From the NCBI RefSeq assembly GCF_017808105.1, contig NZ_JADBHF010000002.1, positions 186,001 to 250,000 of the forward strand: a DNA stretch of 64,000 bases, in the 5' to 3' direction. The position numbers and the translations under genes are program-made. Each line of letters opens with the position of its first letter. The first letter of the stretch is position 1. Source of the stretch: Brevibacterium renqingii (lineage in GTDB: Bacteria; Actinomycetota; Actinomycetes; Actinomycetales; Brevibacteriaceae). Below the pieces are notes generated by a model. It did no database searches. It saw only the letters and a program-made list of their open reading frames with translations, and was not told the origin of the DNA. This document shows, one piece after another, positions 26,677 to 36,625 of the stretch.

Positions 26677-28143
26677 TCAGCGGATGCGGATGTTGACCTG
26701 CTTGATCTGGGTGAAGCCTTCGAGCATTCCCTCCAGCGAGGCCTCCCGGCCGAAGCCCGAGGTCTTCATGCCGCCATAGGACTGACCGGCCAGCTGTCCG
26801 CCGCCCTGGTTGACCTGGACCCAGCCGGATTCGATGCGGTTGGCCATGGTCAGAGCCGCGTCGACGTCCTTGGTGAAGACGAAGGCCGCGAGACCGAAGT
26901 CGGAATCGTTGGCCATGTCGATGACCTCGTCGATGTCCTTCCACGGGATGACCGAGAGGACAGGGCCGAAGATCTCTTCGCGGCTGGTCTGCCAGTCGTT
27001 CCTCGCCTTCGAGAAGATCACGGGGGCGTGGTAGAAGCCCGGTTCGCCGACCTCGAGGGACTCGGAGCCGTCATAGGCGATCTCCACACCGTCCATCGAC
27101 TTGCCCATCTCGATGTAGCTGGCGACCTGGTCGTACTGCTTCTGGTTGATGATGCAGCCGATGTCGGTGCCCTCGTCGCGCGGGTCGCCGACCTTCATCT
27201 TCGACACGGCGTCGACGAGCTTGGCCAGGAAGTCGTCGTAGATGTCCTCGTGGAGGAACAGCCGCGAGCCCATGGTGCACGACTGTCCCTGACGGGCGAA
27301 GCGCGTGGACAGCAGCACCTGCTCGAGCGTGTCGTCGTCGTTCGAGTCCGGGAAGATGATGTTCGGGCTCTTGCCGCCGAGCTCCATCGACGAATGCGCG
27401 AGGCGACCGCCGGCCACCTCGGCGACATGCCGCCCGACGCTGGTCGAACCGGTGAACGAGACCTTGTCGACATCGGGGTGGACGTTGAGCGCCTCACCGA
27501 TGACGGAGCCCTTGCCGGTGACGACGTTGAGCACGCCGGCCGGCAGGATGTCGGCGATGACCTCGGCCATCTTGAGGATCGTCAGAGGAGCGTCCTCGGC
27601 GCACTTGAGGACGATCGTATTGCCGGCGGCGAGCGCGGCAGGGGTCTTGAAGGCCGCGATCATCAGCGGCGAGTTCCACGGCAGGATGCCCGCCACGACG
27701 CCCAGCGGGACGCGCTTGGTGTACTGCAGCTGCTTGTCTCCGGCGGGCAGTGTGTTGCCTTTGACCTCACCGGCGACTCCGCCCATGTAGCGGAACAGGT
27801 CGGCCAGGACGACCGTCTCCGGGCGGGCCTGGGTGCGAATCGCGTTTCCGGTGTCGATCGCGGTCAGCTGAGCGAGCTCCTCCGAGGCCGCGTCGAGCGC
27901 ATCGGCGCAGGCGATCAGCTTCTTCTGGCGCTCCTTGAACGGCAGGGCAGCCCATTCGGGGAAGGCCTTCCGCGCGGCCTGGACGGCACGATCGGCGTCG
28001 GCTTCCTTGCCGTTGGGCACCTTGGCGATGACGACATTGCGGTCGATGGGCGTGATGACGTCGGTGACGTCGCCGTCGGCGGCATCGACCCACTCGCCGC
28101 CGATGAGCATCTTCCAGTTCTTGGCCTCGGGGAATTCCGACAT
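26677..28143 (-). CDS. NAD(P)+-dependent aldehyde dehydrogenase
   Basis: A 488-residue aldehyde dehydrogenase that oxidises an aldehyde to its acid. The catalytic Cys289 is in QGQSCTMGS and the general base Glu254 in SMELGGKSPNI. The coenzyme-binding loop FTGSTSVGRHV is intact, and IFGPVLSV lies in the C-terminal half. I chose the ATG at 28143, preceded by AAAGGACC, over one six codons upstream. The gene is alone on its strand and divergent from ung, with the repeat TCGTGCACACCCG twice in the intergenic region. The substrate is unknown; the sequence resembles the broad phenylacetaldehyde/betaine-type branch. Confidence 0.93.
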   Translation of the reverse strand: MSEFPEAKNWKMLIGGEWVDAADGDVTDVITPIDRNVVIAKVPNGKEADADRAVQAARKAFPEWAALPFKERQKKLIACADALDAASEELAQLTAIDTGNAIRTQARPETVVLADLFRYMGGVAGEVKGNTLPAGDKQLQYTKRVPLGVVAGILPWNSPLMIAAFKTPAALAAGNTIVLKCAEDAPLTILKMAEVIADILPAGVLNVVTGKGSVIGEALNVHPDVDKVSFTGSTSVGRHVAEVAGGRLAHSSMELGGKSPNIIFPDSNDDDTLEQVLLSTRFARQGQSCTMGSRLFLHEDIYDDFLAKLVDAVSKMKVGDPRDEGTDIGCIINQKQYDQVASYIEMGKSMDGVEIAYDGSESLEVGEPGFYHAPVIFSKARNDWQTSREEIFGPVLSVIPWKDIDEVIDMANDSDFGLAAFVFTKDVDAALTMANRIESGWVQVNQGGGQLAGQSYGGMKTSGFGREASLEGMLEGFTQIKQVNIRIR

Positions 28144-28228
28144 TGCGGTCCTTTCGTTCAACGATGAACTCCTTCAGGCCGAGCATAACGCGTGCCGTCT
28201 GCGGGCAGAACACCGGTTCGATAGGCGA

Positions 28229-28263
28229 TCGTGCACACCCGATCTGCGCTTCGTGCACACCCG
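28229..28263. promoter_or_regulatory. Direct repeat in aldehyde dehydrogenase/ung divergent region
   Basis: TCGTGCACACCCG occurs at 28229-28241 and again at 28251-28263, 22 bp apart (about two helical turns). Each copy contains the palindrome GTGCAC. The site lies 86-120 bp upstream of the aldehyde dehydrogenase start and could be an operator for it. No regulator gene is adjacent. Confidence 0.4.
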
Positions 28264-28328
28264 CGTCCGATATCACCCGCGACGGGTCAGATGCACTCTA
28301 ACCGCTGCGCATCACTAGACTCGCCTGC

Positions 28329-29030
28329 ATGATGACGAGACCTCCGATGACCGAGATCATGTCCCCCGACTGGGCCCGCGCTCTGGCCGGAGCTGAAGAT
28401 CAGATCCACGCGATGGGCGACTTCCTCCGCGCCGAACTCGCAGCCGGCCGCGAGTACCTGCCCGCCGGCGACTCCGTCTTCCGCGCCTTCGCCGAACCGC
28501 TTGGCGAAGTGAAGGTCCTCATCGTCGGCCAGGACCCCTATCCGACGGTCGGTCATCCCATCGGACTGTCCTTCGCCGTCGACCCCGGCGTCAGCCCGCT
28601 GCCGAGGTCGCTGGGCAATATCTTCAAAGAGCTCGAGGCCGATCTCGGCATCGCTCCGGCCGCCCACGGGGATCTGCGAGCCTGGTCGAGGCAGGGCGTG
28701 ATGCTGCTCAACCGCGCGCTCACCGTCGCTCCGGGCCAGCCCGCCTCCCATCGCGGCAAGGGCTGGGAGGAGATCACGGAGAAGGCGATCGTCGCGCTGA
28801 CCCAGCGGGATCAGCCCTTGGTCGCGATCCTCTGGGGTCGCGACGCCCGCAACCTCGCTCCCCTGCTGACATCGGGCACCGCCGAGGTGGCCATCATCGA
28901 ATCCCCGCACCCGTCGCCGCTGTCGGCCAGCCGCGGCTTCTTCGGCTCCCGCCCGTTCTCACGCACCAACGAGCTGCTCGCACAGAAGGGCATCGCGCCC
29001 ATCGACTGGGCACTGCCGGCCCAGGTCTGA
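28329..29030 (+). CDS. ung: Uracil-DNA glycosylase
   Basis: A 233-residue family-1 uracil-DNA glycosylase that removes uracil from DNA for base excision repair. The catalytic Asp69 lies in [16 protein letters not shown]; the usual YHG after DP is YPT, a variant common in actinobacteria. The DNA-intercalation loop is [21 protein letters not shown] near residue 197, with its His intact. The ATG at 28329 is preceded by TAGACT at about -12 and no ribosome-binding site, so the mRNA may be leaderless. It converges with the ThrE gene across a repeat-containing spacer. Confidence 0.95.
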   Translation: MMTRPPMTEIMSPDWARALAGAEDQIHAMGDFLRAELAAGREYLPAGDSVFRAFAEPLGEVKVLIVGQDPYPTVGHPIGLSFAVDPGVSPLPRSLGNIFKELEADLGIAPAAHGDLRAWSRQGVMLLNRALTVAPGQPASHRGKGWEEITEKAIVALTQRDQPLVAILWGRDARNLAPLLTSGTAEVAIIESPHPSPLSASRGFFGSRPFSRTNELLAQKGIAPIDWALPAQV

Positions 29031-29070
29031 ATCGTCAGGGCCCAGCCCGCATCCCGGCGGCCGCCGGACC

Positions 29071-29154
29071 ACGTCGGCCTCGACCGTGGCCGGTCGCGCC
29101 TGGCCCCGGTCGACGTCAGCCTCGGCCGTGGTCTGTCGCGGCCGGCCCCGGCCC
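29071..29154. repeat. Two imperfect 42-bp tandem units
   Basis: Units starting ACGTCGGCCTCGACCGTGG (29071) and ACGTCAGCCTCGGCCGTGG (29113) are adjacent in the spacer between the convergent ung and ThrE genes. They share the ends GGTCGCG/TGTCGCG and GGCCCCGG. Confidence 0.65.
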
Positions 29155-29161
29155 GAGCGGC

Positions 29162-30973
29162 TCAGGACGGCGTCTTGCCCGCGCCCGGCTGGGACTTCGC
29201 GGCCCCGGGCTGGACGGAGTCGATGACGGTGGTCGTCGCCTCTCCGCTGCGCACCGATTCGACGGTCTCCTCCGCGGAGCTGCGGCTCTTGAGGTTCTTC
29301 AACGGCAGCGCCAGATAGCTGCCGAGCACCGCTCCGACCGCCAGGGCCGCGTTCGCGAGGATCGCGGTGAACAGTGAGGACAGTCCGACGGCGAAGGAGA
29401 CGTTCTCGGATTCCGAGGCGATCTGGTAGACGGCGGTGAAGATCGACAGACCCTGCAGCAGGGTGTAGATGCCGGGGATCATGAGCACGACGGCCGGCGC
29501 ACCGAGGCGCAGGGCCAGCGGCCGCGACAGGAACCCGGTGACGGTGGCCGCGAGCAGACTGGCCAGCACATTGTCGATCTGCAGCAGGGTCAGCGACATC
29601 ATCGTGATGTGCGAAGCCAGCCCGACCAGCGCGGCCGGCAGGATGAAGCGCCGCCTGGCCGACATGGCCACGGCACCGGACATCGACACCACGGCGGCCG
29701 CCACCATCGACAGGATCGCCGTGACCACATGGGGGCTCGTCTTCGGCACGAGCACTTCGATATGGCTGAGCCCGATCGCCTGCCCGCACACGATGCCCAG
29801 CGCAATGCCGGAGACGATGCCGGCCAAGGTCATGAACACCCCGACCACGCGCCCGGCCGCCGTGAGCGGGAAGTTCGTCAGCGCGTCCTGAACCGCCGAG
29901 TACAGCGACTGCGTCGGCAGGAGCAGGACGATGCCGGCCGCGACGAGGTACTGCGGAGAGGCGATGATGCCGACATCGCCGGCGATGGTCGCGATCAGCG
30001 TCGCCGAGGCGGCCTGCAGTGCGGTGATGAAGAACGAGGGCAGGTGCGTGCGCCCGAGGAGCTTGCCGACCTGGAAGATGAGGATGGCCATGATGATTCC
30101 CAGCGGCACCGCGAGGGCCCCTCCCCCGAGCAGCAGGACGAGAGCCCCGACCATGAGGCCCCAGGCACCGGTGGTGAACCACTGCGGGAACGGACGACGC
30201 TGGGAGCGGATGGCGTCGAGGCGGTTGCGCGCCTCGTTGAACTCGACTCGACCGTCGACGAGGTCGGTGACGAGCTTGTGCACCGAGGCGAGCTTCGCAT
30301 AGTGCGTGGACTCGCCGCGGTTGACCCGCATCACGGTCAGGAGGCGACCGTCGGAGGTCGAATAGTGCACCACGAGAGTGTTCGAGGTCAGGTCCACTTC
30401 GACGGTGTCGAGCCCGCAGGAGGTGCAGGCGGCAATGACGGAGACCTCGACATCGCTGGTGCCGGCGCCGGCGCGCATCATCATCGCCGCGATATCGGCG
30501 GCGAGGTCGAGGACCATCCTCGCCTCGTCCTCGCTCGGCTCGGTGGCCTGCACCGGTGCCTGATACGGAGTGCCCTTGAGCGCGGTGACGATGGGCACTG
30601 GCTGGGTGTTCGCCGTGGTGCCCGAGACCAGCTTCCCGACGGTGCGACGGGCGACCCTCTGCGCGATGCGCTGAGAGGCACCGCGGTGGTCGGTGCGCGG
30701 CTTCGTTCGCCCGCCCTGTCGGGTCGGCTTCGCCGCCTTCGCAGCCGCGGCCTTCGCGACGTCCTCCGGCTGCGTGCCGTCGGGGGCCTCGCGCAGTTCG
30801 GCCAAACGCTGCAGACGGGTGCGCTCGAGCATCTCGCGCAGCGCCTGGGATCCGACCTCAGGATTGCCGTTCGCCGTCGGAGCCGGGGACGAACCGCGGA
30901 CCGGGCCCGGCGCCGCGGGATCCTCGACCCGCACCTCGGCGGTGGTGGCGTCTTCGAGACTCTCGTCGGTCAC
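29162..30973 (-). CDS. Threonine/serine exporter ThrE-family protein
   Basis: A 603-residue membrane protein of the ThrE family. The first 170 residues are a polar Ala/Lys/Arg-rich cytoplasmic extension. Then comes the conserved soluble ThrE domain (residues 150-285), with [36 protein letters not shown], and about ten membrane helices from residue 265 on ([20 protein letters not shown] to [17 protein letters not shown]). The start is a GTG whose first bases overlap the upstream amidohydrolase stop (GTGA), so the two are translationally coupled. ThrE in Corynebacterium exports threonine and serine; the same is likely here, but the pairing with an amidohydrolase is unusual. Confidence 0.9.
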   Translation of the reverse strand: MTDESLEDATTAEVRVEDPAAPGPVRGSSPAPTANGNPEVGSQALREMLERTRLQRLAELREAPDGTQPEDVAKAAAAKAAKPTRQGGRTKPRTDHRGASQRIAQRVARRTVGKLVSGTTANTQPVPIVTALKGTPYQAPVQATEPSEDEARMVLDLAADIAAMMMRAGAGTSDVEVSVIAACTSCGLDTVEVDLTSNTLVVHYSTSDGRLLTVMRVNRGESTHYAKLASVHKLVTDLVDGRVEFNEARNRLDAIRSQRRPFPQWFTTGAWGLMVGALVLLLGGGALAVPLGIIMAILIFQVGKLLGRTHLPSFFITALQAASATLIATIAGDVGIIASPQYLVAAGIVLLLPTQSLYSAVQDALTNFPLTAAGRVVGVFMTLAGIVSGIALGIVCGQAIGLSHIEVLVPKTSPHVVTAILSMVAAAVVSMSGAVAMSARRRFILPAALVGLASHITMMSLTLLQIDNVLASLLAATVTGFLSRPLALRLGAPAVVLMIPGIYTLLQGLSIFTAVYQIASESENVSFAVGLSSLFTAILANAALAVGAVLGSYLALPLKNLKSRSSAEETVESVRSGEATTTVIDSVQPGAAKSQPGAGKTPS

Positions 30974-32250
30974 GGCTCGCTGATGAGTGTCGGGCCGTGT
31001 GGGTCGGCGATGTTCGCAGTCCCCGTCTCGGCATCGAATTCGTAGACCCTGCGGCCGGAGACGAAGACCTGCTCGGCACGGGCGTCGAGGTCGAGCGGAT
31101 CGGTCGACCAGATGACGATATCGGCGTCACGACCGACGGCCAGGGAACCGAGACGGTCCTCGAGGCCGAAGATCGCGGCCGGGTTGATCGTCAGCGCCTC
31201 GATGGCGACGACCGCGTCGAGACCTTCCTTGACGGCCAGCGAGGCCTCGTGGATGAGGAAGTTGATCGGGATGACCGGATGGTCGGTGGTCAGCGCGATG
31301 CGCACACCGGCTCTGGCCAGGGCGGCGGCGGTGGCCAGCGTCCCGTCGCGCAGCTCGACCTTCGAACGTGAGGTCATCAGGGGCCCGAGGATGACGTCGA
31401 TGCCCTTGGCGGCGATGTAGTCGGCGATCTTGTGGCCTTCGGTGCCGTGGTTGATGACCAGCCGGTAGCCGAATTCCTCGGCCAGGCGGATGGCCGTGGC
31501 GATGTCGTCGGCACGGTGGCAGTGCTGATCCCAGGCGAGCTTGCCGTCGAGGACATCGGCCAGCGTCTCCTTGACCAGGTCGCGGTCGAACGGGGTGCCC
31601 TCGGACTCTGCGTGGTCGCGCTTCGCGCGGTAGTTGCGCGCCTCGACGAAGGCGTCGCGGATGATCTTCGCGGTGCCCATCCTCGTCGAGGGGGTGGTCT
31701 TCTTCTCGCCGTAGACGCGCTTCGGGTTCTCGCCGAGCGCGGACTTCACGGACAGGTCCTCGGTTACGAGCATCTCGTCGACGATCCGACCCCAGGTCTT
31801 GACGAAGGCCGTGCGTCCGCCGATGGGATTGCCGGAACCGGGTTTGATGAGCGCCGAGGTGACTCCCCCGCGCAGCGCATCCTTGAACCCGAGATCGGTG
31901 GGGTCGATGCCGTCGAGGGCCCGCAGACCGGCCCCGTTGGGGTCGGTCATCTCGTTCGTGTCATCGCCGGACCAGCCCTCGCCGTCCTCGTGCACGCCGA
32001 GGTGGCCGTGGGCCTCGATGAAGCCGGGCAGCACCCAGCGACCGCCGGCGTCGATGACCTCGGCGTCGGCCGGGATCCGCGGGGACTCGATCGATCCGGC
32101 GACGACCTCGGCGATGCGGCCGTCCCTGACCACGAGCGTGCCCGATCCGATCGCCTCGGCCCGGTTGCCGTTCTCGTCGGCCACGGGCACGATCCGAGCG
32201 TTGGTGATCACGAGATCTGTGGGGGCGGGGACCGGAACCGAACGGTACAT
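30970..32250 (-). CDS. Amidohydrolase family protein
   Basis: A 426-residue metal-dependent hydrolase with the TIM-barrel amidohydrolase fold. Metal ligands are visible as His81 and His83 in EAHGHLG, further His residues in [10 protein letters not shown] and INHGTEGHK, and the Asp in TTDHPVIP. The small beta-sandwich domain is formed by the ends (DGRIAEVV near the start; [10 protein letters not shown] at the C-terminus). It resembles the imidazolonepropionase/dipeptidase-like branch often annotated simply as amidohydrolase. AGGAGCACA precedes the ATG. It is the first gene of a two-gene unit with ThrE, which could suggest that it releases an amino acid or derivative that is then exported. Confidence 0.87.
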   Translation of the reverse strand: MYRSVPVPAPTDLVITNARIVPVADENGNRAEAIGSGTLVVRDGRIAEVVAGSIESPRIPADAEVIDAGGRWVLPGFIEAHGHLGVHEDGEGWSGDDTNEMTDPNGAGLRALDGIDPTDLGFKDALRGGVTSALIKPGSGNPIGGRTAFVKTWGRIVDEMLVTEDLSVKSALGENPKRVYGEKKTTPSTRMGTAKIIRDAFVEARNYRAKRDHAESEGTPFDRDLVKETLADVLDGKLAWDQHCHRADDIATAIRLAEEFGYRLVINHGTEGHKIADYIAAKGIDVILGPLMTSRSKVELRDGTLATAAALARAGVRIALTTDHPVIPINFLIHEASLAVKEGLDAVVAIEALTINPAAIFGLEDRLGSLAVGRDADIVIWSTDPLDLDARAEQVFVSGRRVYEFDAETGTANIADPHGPTLISEP

Positions 32251-32388
32251 TGTGCTCCTAGCGAGGTGGTCGGCGACGACGTCTGGCTGCGCAGACGAGT
32301 CTACGCCACGTGCTGTTTCGACCGGATCGCCGCGCCTGCGTATAGTCTGGGTGGTCCGGGTGAAACGCCGAAGAGAGAAGGATCCCTG

Positions 32389-33294
32389 ATGCTCGAGACC
32401 ATCACCTCATACGTCGCTGTCGGAGACTCGTTCAGCGAGGGGCTGATGGATCCCGACCCGCACGGGGAGGACCGCTACCGCGGCTGGACCGACCGCTTGG
32501 CACTCATGCTCACGGAGTCCTCCGTGGGCAGCCCGGATGTGTCCTATGCCAACCTGGCGATCCGCGGTCGCCTGCTCGACCGCATCATCGACGAACAGGT
32601 CCCGCGCGCCCTCGAGATCAGACCCGATCTCGTCAGCCTGTGCGCCGGCGGCAACGACTGCCTGCGCCCGAAGGCCGATATCGATGCGCTGGCCGCGAAG
32701 TTCGAACGCGCTGTCATCGCTCTGCGCGAGGCAGGCATCGAAGTGCTCATGTGCAATGGCTTCGACACCGAGTTCAGCACGCCGATCATCCGCGCCGTGC
32801 GTCCGCGAGTCGGCGTCTACAACACCCACCTGTGGTCGATCGCCCAGCGGCACGGCTGCCACATGATCGACGTCTGGGGGCTGCGTTCGCTCTATGCCGC
32901 CGAGATGTGGGCCGACGATCGCATCCACCTCTCTCCCAAAGGCCACCATCTCGTCGCCGAACAGGCCCTGGCCACACTCGAGAGCGGCCACTCCCTGCCG
33001 GTCGAGGGCTTCGGCATCCCCGCCCGCCCGACCCGCGCGATCCGCGAGGTCATGAGTGAGGAGTCACGCTGGGCCAAGCAGTATCTGGGGCCCTGGGTCG
33101 GGCGCCGGCTGCGCGGCCAGTCCTCCGGCGACGCCCTCGACCCGAAGCTGCCCGAACTCACCCGCGTGCGCGACCTCGTCGAGAGGGCAGGCCGGACAGA
33201 GTCCCAGGGGCAGGCAGGAGAAGCCGGAGCCGCCGAGGCGACCGGAGAGGCCGCGAGCGAGACGTCCGGAGGCACGGGAGCGGCCGAGGCATGA
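32389..33294 (+). CDS. SGNH/GDSL hydrolase
   Basis: A 301-residue esterase-like enzyme. Block I has Ser14 in [10 protein letters not shown], block II the Gly in LAIRGR, block III the Asn in [10 protein letters not shown], and block V the Asp/His pair in [12 protein letters not shown], so the catalytic set is complete. There is no signal peptide. The C-terminal 60 residues become Ala/Glu/Gly-rich. AGAGAAGGATCCCTGATG sets the start; a longer frame upstream is antisense to the amidohydrolase. Its end overlaps the next gene by four bases (ATGA), forming a coupled pair with an alpha/beta hydrolase. The substrate is unknown. Confidence 0.9.
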   Translation: MLETITSYVAVGDSFSEGLMDPDPHGEDRYRGWTDRLALMLTESSVGSPDVSYANLAIRGRLLDRIIDEQVPRALEIRPDLVSLCAGGNDCLRPKADIDALAAKFERAVIALREAGIEVLMCNGFDTEFSTPIIRAVRPRVGVYNTHLWSIAQRHGCHMIDVWGLRSLYAAEMWADDRIHLSPKGHHLVAEQALATLESGHSLPVEGFGIPARPTRAIREVMSEESRWAKQYLGPWVGRRLRGQSSGDALDPKLPELTRVRDLVERAGRTESQGQAGEAGAAEATGEAASETSGGTGAAEA

Positions 33295-34064
33295 GCACCG
33301 AGGACGAACGCATCGCCGAACTCAGCGCCGCCGGCGCCGCCCTCGCCGCGGACGCGAACGTGGTCTGCCGCGACTACGGCGGCTCCCCCGAGCAGTACGT
33401 CGAGGTCCACGGCGACCCGGCGACCGCCTCGGCGACGGTGATCTTCGTCCACGGCGGCTACTTCCGTCCCCGCACGGATCTCGCTCATGCCCGACCTCTG
33501 GCCGCGGCGCTGGCCGAGGCGGGGGTGCTCGTCGCCCTCGTCGAATACCGGCGATCCGGCGGGCAGCCGCACCCGCTCGACGATGTCACCGCGGCCATCG
33601 ACTTCGTCTGCGCCGAACTGCCGGACTGGGGCGTCGGTCGGCAGGCGCGGGAGAACCTCGTCGTGTCCGGGCATTCGGCCGGCGGCTGCCTCGTGCTCGC
33701 CTGGGCCGGACATCTGCCCGAGGCAGGGCCGCGGATCCGTCTGCGACCGCTGGCGCCGGTGACCGACCTCCTGCGCGAGGTGGTAGGCGGCCTCGCCGAC
33801 GGAGCGGTGCTCGACTATATGGGAGTCCGCCCCGAGGAGGATCTGGCGGCCTATCTGCGCCACGACCCGCGTTCGCGAGCGGCGCTCATCCCGGCCCGGG
33901 TCGAGGTCCGATCGATCCACGGGGACGCCGATGGCATCGTCGACGTCGGATTCTCCCGCGTCTTCCCCGCCGCCCGCACCGAGCTGCCGGGAGCGGACCA
34001 CGCCGATGTCATCGATCCCGACTCTCCGTATTCTGCGCAGGTCAGGCAGCTCATCCTCGGCTGA
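33291..34064 (+). CDS. Alpha/beta hydrolase, kynurenine-formamidase-like
   Basis: A 257-residue alpha/beta hydrolase. The oxyanion-hole motif HGG (His54 in FVHGGYFRP) and the nucleophile elbow with Ser129 in SGHSAGG are of the arylformamidase/carboxylesterase type, with an acid in the GDADGIVD segment and a catalytic His in GADHADVI. The context is telling: tryptophan 2,3-dioxygenase lies tail to tail 15 bp downstream, so this could be the kynurenine formamidase that hydrolyses its product, N-formylkynurenine. That assignment is inference from fold and neighbourhood; a general esterase is the alternative. The start is coupled to the GDSL hydrolase stop. Confidence 0.78.
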   Translation: MSTEDERIAELSAAGAALAADANVVCRDYGGSPEQYVEVHGDPATASATVIFVHGGYFRPRTDLAHARPLAAALAEAGVLVALVEYRRSGGQPHPLDDVTAAIDFVCAELPDWGVGRQARENLVVSGHSAGGCLVLAWAGHLPEAGPRIRLRPLAPVTDLLREVVGGLADGAVLDYMGVRPEEDLAAYLRHDPRSRAALIPARVEVRSIHGDADGIVDVGFSRVFPAARTELPGADHADVIDPDSPYSAQVRQLILG

Positions 34065-34078
34065 GGCGCGAGCCGGGT

Positions 34079-34972
34079 TCAGATGCCTTCGGGGCTGATC
34101 CCGGGTCCGTTCTCGATGCCGGTGCGGATGTCGAAGAGTTCGGGGAAGAAGGTCAGGTCGAGCGCCTTCTGGAGGAATCCGACTCCGCTCGATCCGCCGG
34201 TGCCGCGCTTCATGCCGATGATCCGCAGCACCGTGCGCATATGACGGAAGCGCCAGAACTGGAAGTTCTCCTCGAGGTCGACGAGCTCTTCGCAGCTTTC
34301 GTATTCCTGCCAGTACTTCTGCGGGTTCTCGTAGATGATCCGGAAGGTCTCGAGAAGCTCCTCGTCGAAGGTGTGGGCGACGCTGACGTCACGTTCGAGC
34401 AGTCGGGCGGGCACCGGGAGTCCGCGCCTGGCCAAGCAGGCGAGGAACTCGTCGTAGATGCTCGGTTCGTTGAGATACTGCTCGAGTCGGGCCTGCGCCT
34501 CGGGCTCACCGTCGAAGACGGGAAGCATGCCCCGGTTCTTGTTGCCCAAGAGGAACTCCACAGCCCGGTACTGCCAGGATTGGAAGCCCGAGGCGCGGCC
34601 CAGGTGGTCGCGGAAGCCGATGTACTCGCTGGGGGTCAGCGTGGCCAGCACCGACCACTGTTCGGTCAGGGTCTTCTGGATGTGTTTGACGCGCGCGATG
34701 CGCTTGAGTGCGGTCTGGAGCTCATCCTCGGCGATGAGTCTCCGGGCGTCGAGGAGTTCGTGGATGACGAGCCGGAACCACAGCTCCGTGGTCTGATGCT
34801 GGATGATGAACAGCATCTCGTCGTGGTGTTCGGGCCTGCTGACGGGGTGCTGCGCGCCCAGGAGGCGGTCGAGATCGAGGTAGGACCCGTAGGTCATGGT
34901 TTCTTTGAGGTCCGTGTGGATCTCGTCCTCGAGATCGCGTTCGTTCTTCTCCGCAGTCGTTCTGTTCTCGGT
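34079..34972 (-). CDS. kynA: Tryptophan 2,3-dioxygenase
   Basis: A 297-residue heme enzyme that cleaves the indole ring of tryptophan to N-formylkynurenine, the first step of the kynurenine pathway. Conserved features include [12 protein letters not shown] near the N-terminus, the substrate-site segment [39 protein letters not shown], and the heme-ligand region [25 protein letters not shown]. Three in-frame ATGs exist; I chose 34972, preceded by CTGGAG. It converges with the formamidase-like gene, so both pathway steps may be encoded here on opposite strands. Kynureninase is not in the window. Confidence 0.96.
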   Translation of the reverse strand, partial: TENRTTAEKNERDLEDEIHTDLKETMTYGSYLDLDRLLGAQHPVSRPEHHDEMLFIIQHQTTELWFRLVIHELLDARRLIAEDELQTALKRIARVKHIQKTLTEQWSVLATLTPSEYIGFRDHLGRASGFQSWQYRAVEFLLGNKNRGMLPVFDGEPEAQARLEQYLNEPSIYDEFLACLARRGLPVPARLLERDVSVAHTFDEELLETFRIIYENPQKYWQEYESCEELVDLEENFQFWRFRHMRTVLRIIGMKRGTGGSSGVGFLQKALDLTFFPELFDIRTGIENGPGISPEGI

Positions 34973-35043
34973 CATGGACTCCAGCATAGGGCCATGTCGC
35001 AGGCTCGCCTGTCGCACGGACCGACTCGATCCCGGTCGCAGGC

Positions 35044-35436
35044 TCAGCCTCGCCGGGGTCGCCGCCTGTGCGCCTCGGGGCTCTCACGGACCTCGTCGAC
35101 GAGGCGTCGCCACTCCTGCGGCATCTGCCCTTCGCCGAAGCGCACCGACCCGTATCTGCTCTCGATGAGGTAGGCGAATCGATCGGCCCCGGCGCTGCCC
35201 GCAGCACCGGGATCGTCGGCCCCGGGTGCCTCGGCGGCTCGTGCGGCGTCGGTCCAGGGCAGTTCGGCCACCTGTCTGCCGATCTCATCACGGCGACCGC
35301 TGGAGTCGATGTCGAGTTCCCACACCATGAGCATCCCGGCGATCCCGCCGGAGCGCTCGACGATCAGACGTCCGTAGCCTCCCCCGTCGCCTGCCTGCTC
35401 GGGAGTCTGTCCGGCCTCGGGCCCGTCGCTGCTCAC
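35044..35436 (-). CDS. Emfourin-like protease inhibitor
   Basis: A 130-residue small protein matching the emfourin (protealysin inhibitor) family. The core [18 protein letters not shown] near residues 25-42 and the C-terminal helix pattern [12 protein letters not shown] are typical; an Ala/Gly/Asp-rich loop lies in the middle. No signal peptide is present, so it acts in the cytoplasm. The start is GTG at 35436, overlapping the M4 protease stop by four bases (GTGA), so protease and inhibitor are made from one transcript and coupled. In Serratia emfourin inhibits its neighbouring protealysin. A longer frame upstream is not supported. Confidence 0.8.
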   Translation of the reverse strand: MSSDGPEAGQTPEQAGDGGGYGRLIVERSGGIAGMLMVWELDIDSSGRRDEIGRQVAELPWTDAARAAEAPGADDPGAAGSAGADRFAYLIESRYGSVRFGEGQMPQEWRRLVDEVRESPEAHRRRPRRG

Positions 35437-36581
35437 CAGCTGCTCCCGATGTTTCCCCGGCCCGAGGCCCCGTGCGAGATCCCCACGGCCTCCCACCCGG
35501 AGATGACGGCGTCGTGGACGTCGGATCCCTCTCCGAACTGTTCGGCCGCCTCGGCGATGGTCAGCTCAGCGAACGCGGCGAAGTCGGTGCTCGCGGTGAT
35601 CTCCTCGCCCGTGAGCACCCCGTACCAGACGGGTCCGAGGCTCTCCCAGGCCGGTCCGCCGACGGCCGTGGCGGCCAGGGCGAACGCACGATTGGGGATT
35701 CCGGAGTTGAGGTGGACGCCTCCGTTGTCGGATTCTGTGACGACGAAGTCGTCCATGTGACCCGGCTGCGGATCCCTGCCGAGGACGTCGTCGTCATAGG
35801 CGGTGCCGGGTTCGATCATCGAGCGCAGCGCGCGTCCGGTCACTTCGGGAGTGAAGATCCCGGCGCCGATGAGCCAGTCGGCGTCTTCGGCGTTCTGCCC
35901 GGCCGCGTGCTGCTCGGTCAGGGCCCCGAAGACATCGGCGCAGTGCTCGTTGAGCGCTCCCGGCTGGCCGGAGTACTCGAGGGCGGCGGTGTGGCTGATG
36001 ACGCCGTGGGACAGTTCGTGGCCGATGATCGACACGGAGCCGGTGAACCCGGTGAACACCTCGGCATCGCCGTCGCCGAAGACCATGAGGCGACCGTCGA
36101 AGAAGGCGTTGTCGTAGTCCTTGCCGTAGTGGACGCTGGCCATGAGCGGCATGCCCTGCCCGTCGAGGGAATCGCGCGAGAAGGCGTCGGAGAACAGGGC
36201 GTAGGAGGCGCCGAGACCGTCATAGGCTTCGTTGGCCGCTGCGTCGTCCACCGGGCCCTGCCCCTCGGACCGGACGAGCTCGCCGGGCAGCACCTCGGTG
36301 TTCTGCGCATCGTGGATGAGGCGGTGCGGGCCGGCTCCGGACTGTCCGAGCACCTCCTGATGAGACGAGGGACGGGCGGATTCCCCGATCTCGGAGACGT
36401 CCTTGCCGAGATCGGCCGGCGGCGTGTAGCGCAGTCCGACCTGGCGCAGGCTCCGACTGCTCTGATCGGACATCCGACAGCTGCGGGCGGCGGATGCGGC
36501 GCGCGGGAACTTCTCGCCTCCGCGTTCGGCGAGGGCGTCGAGGAGATAGGGCGGGACGACGTGCTGCGGATCGACAGTCAT
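35433..36581 (-). CDS. M4 family metalloprotease, protealysin type
   Basis: A 382-residue zinc metalloprotease of the thermolysin (M4) family. Zinc ligands are His188 and His192 in GHELSHG and Glu212 in ALNEHCADVFG, and the catalytic Glu189 is intact. The conserved HLNSGIPNRAF segment near residue 300 carries the substrate-binding His region. There is no signal peptide. Instead the short propeptide begins with VVPPYLLDALAE, the protealysin-type PPL motif, so it is an intracellular or non-classically released protease with a brief pro-region. The emfourin-like inhibitor gene overlaps its 3' end. Confidence 0.92.
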   Translation of the reverse strand: MTVDPQHVVPPYLLDALAERGGEKFPRAASAARSCRMSDQSSRSLRQVGLRYTPPADLGKDVSEIGESARPSSHQEVLGQSGAGPHRLIHDAQNTEVLPGELVRSEGQGPVDDAAANEAYDGLGASYALFSDAFSRDSLDGQGMPLMASVHYGKDYDNAFFDGRLMVFGDGDAEVFTGFTGSVSIIGHELSHGVISHTAALEYSGQPGALNEHCADVFGALTEQHAAGQNAEDADWLIGAGIFTPEVTGRALRSMIEPGTAYDDDVLGRDPQPGHMDDFVVTESDNGGVHLNSGIPNRAFALAATAVGGPAWESLGPVWYGVLTGEEITASTDFAAFAELTIAEAAEQFGEGSDVHDAVISGWEAVGISHGASGRGNIGSSW

Positions 36582-36625
36582 GGCTCCAGCGTCTCACTTT
36601 CGAACGCGAACCGATAGGTCCGGTC

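Noticed and set aside
35437..35496. Longer start for the emfourin-like gene
   Set aside because: It would overlap 60 bp of the protease 3' end; the GTG at 35436 overlaps the stop by four bases, the usual coupling pattern.
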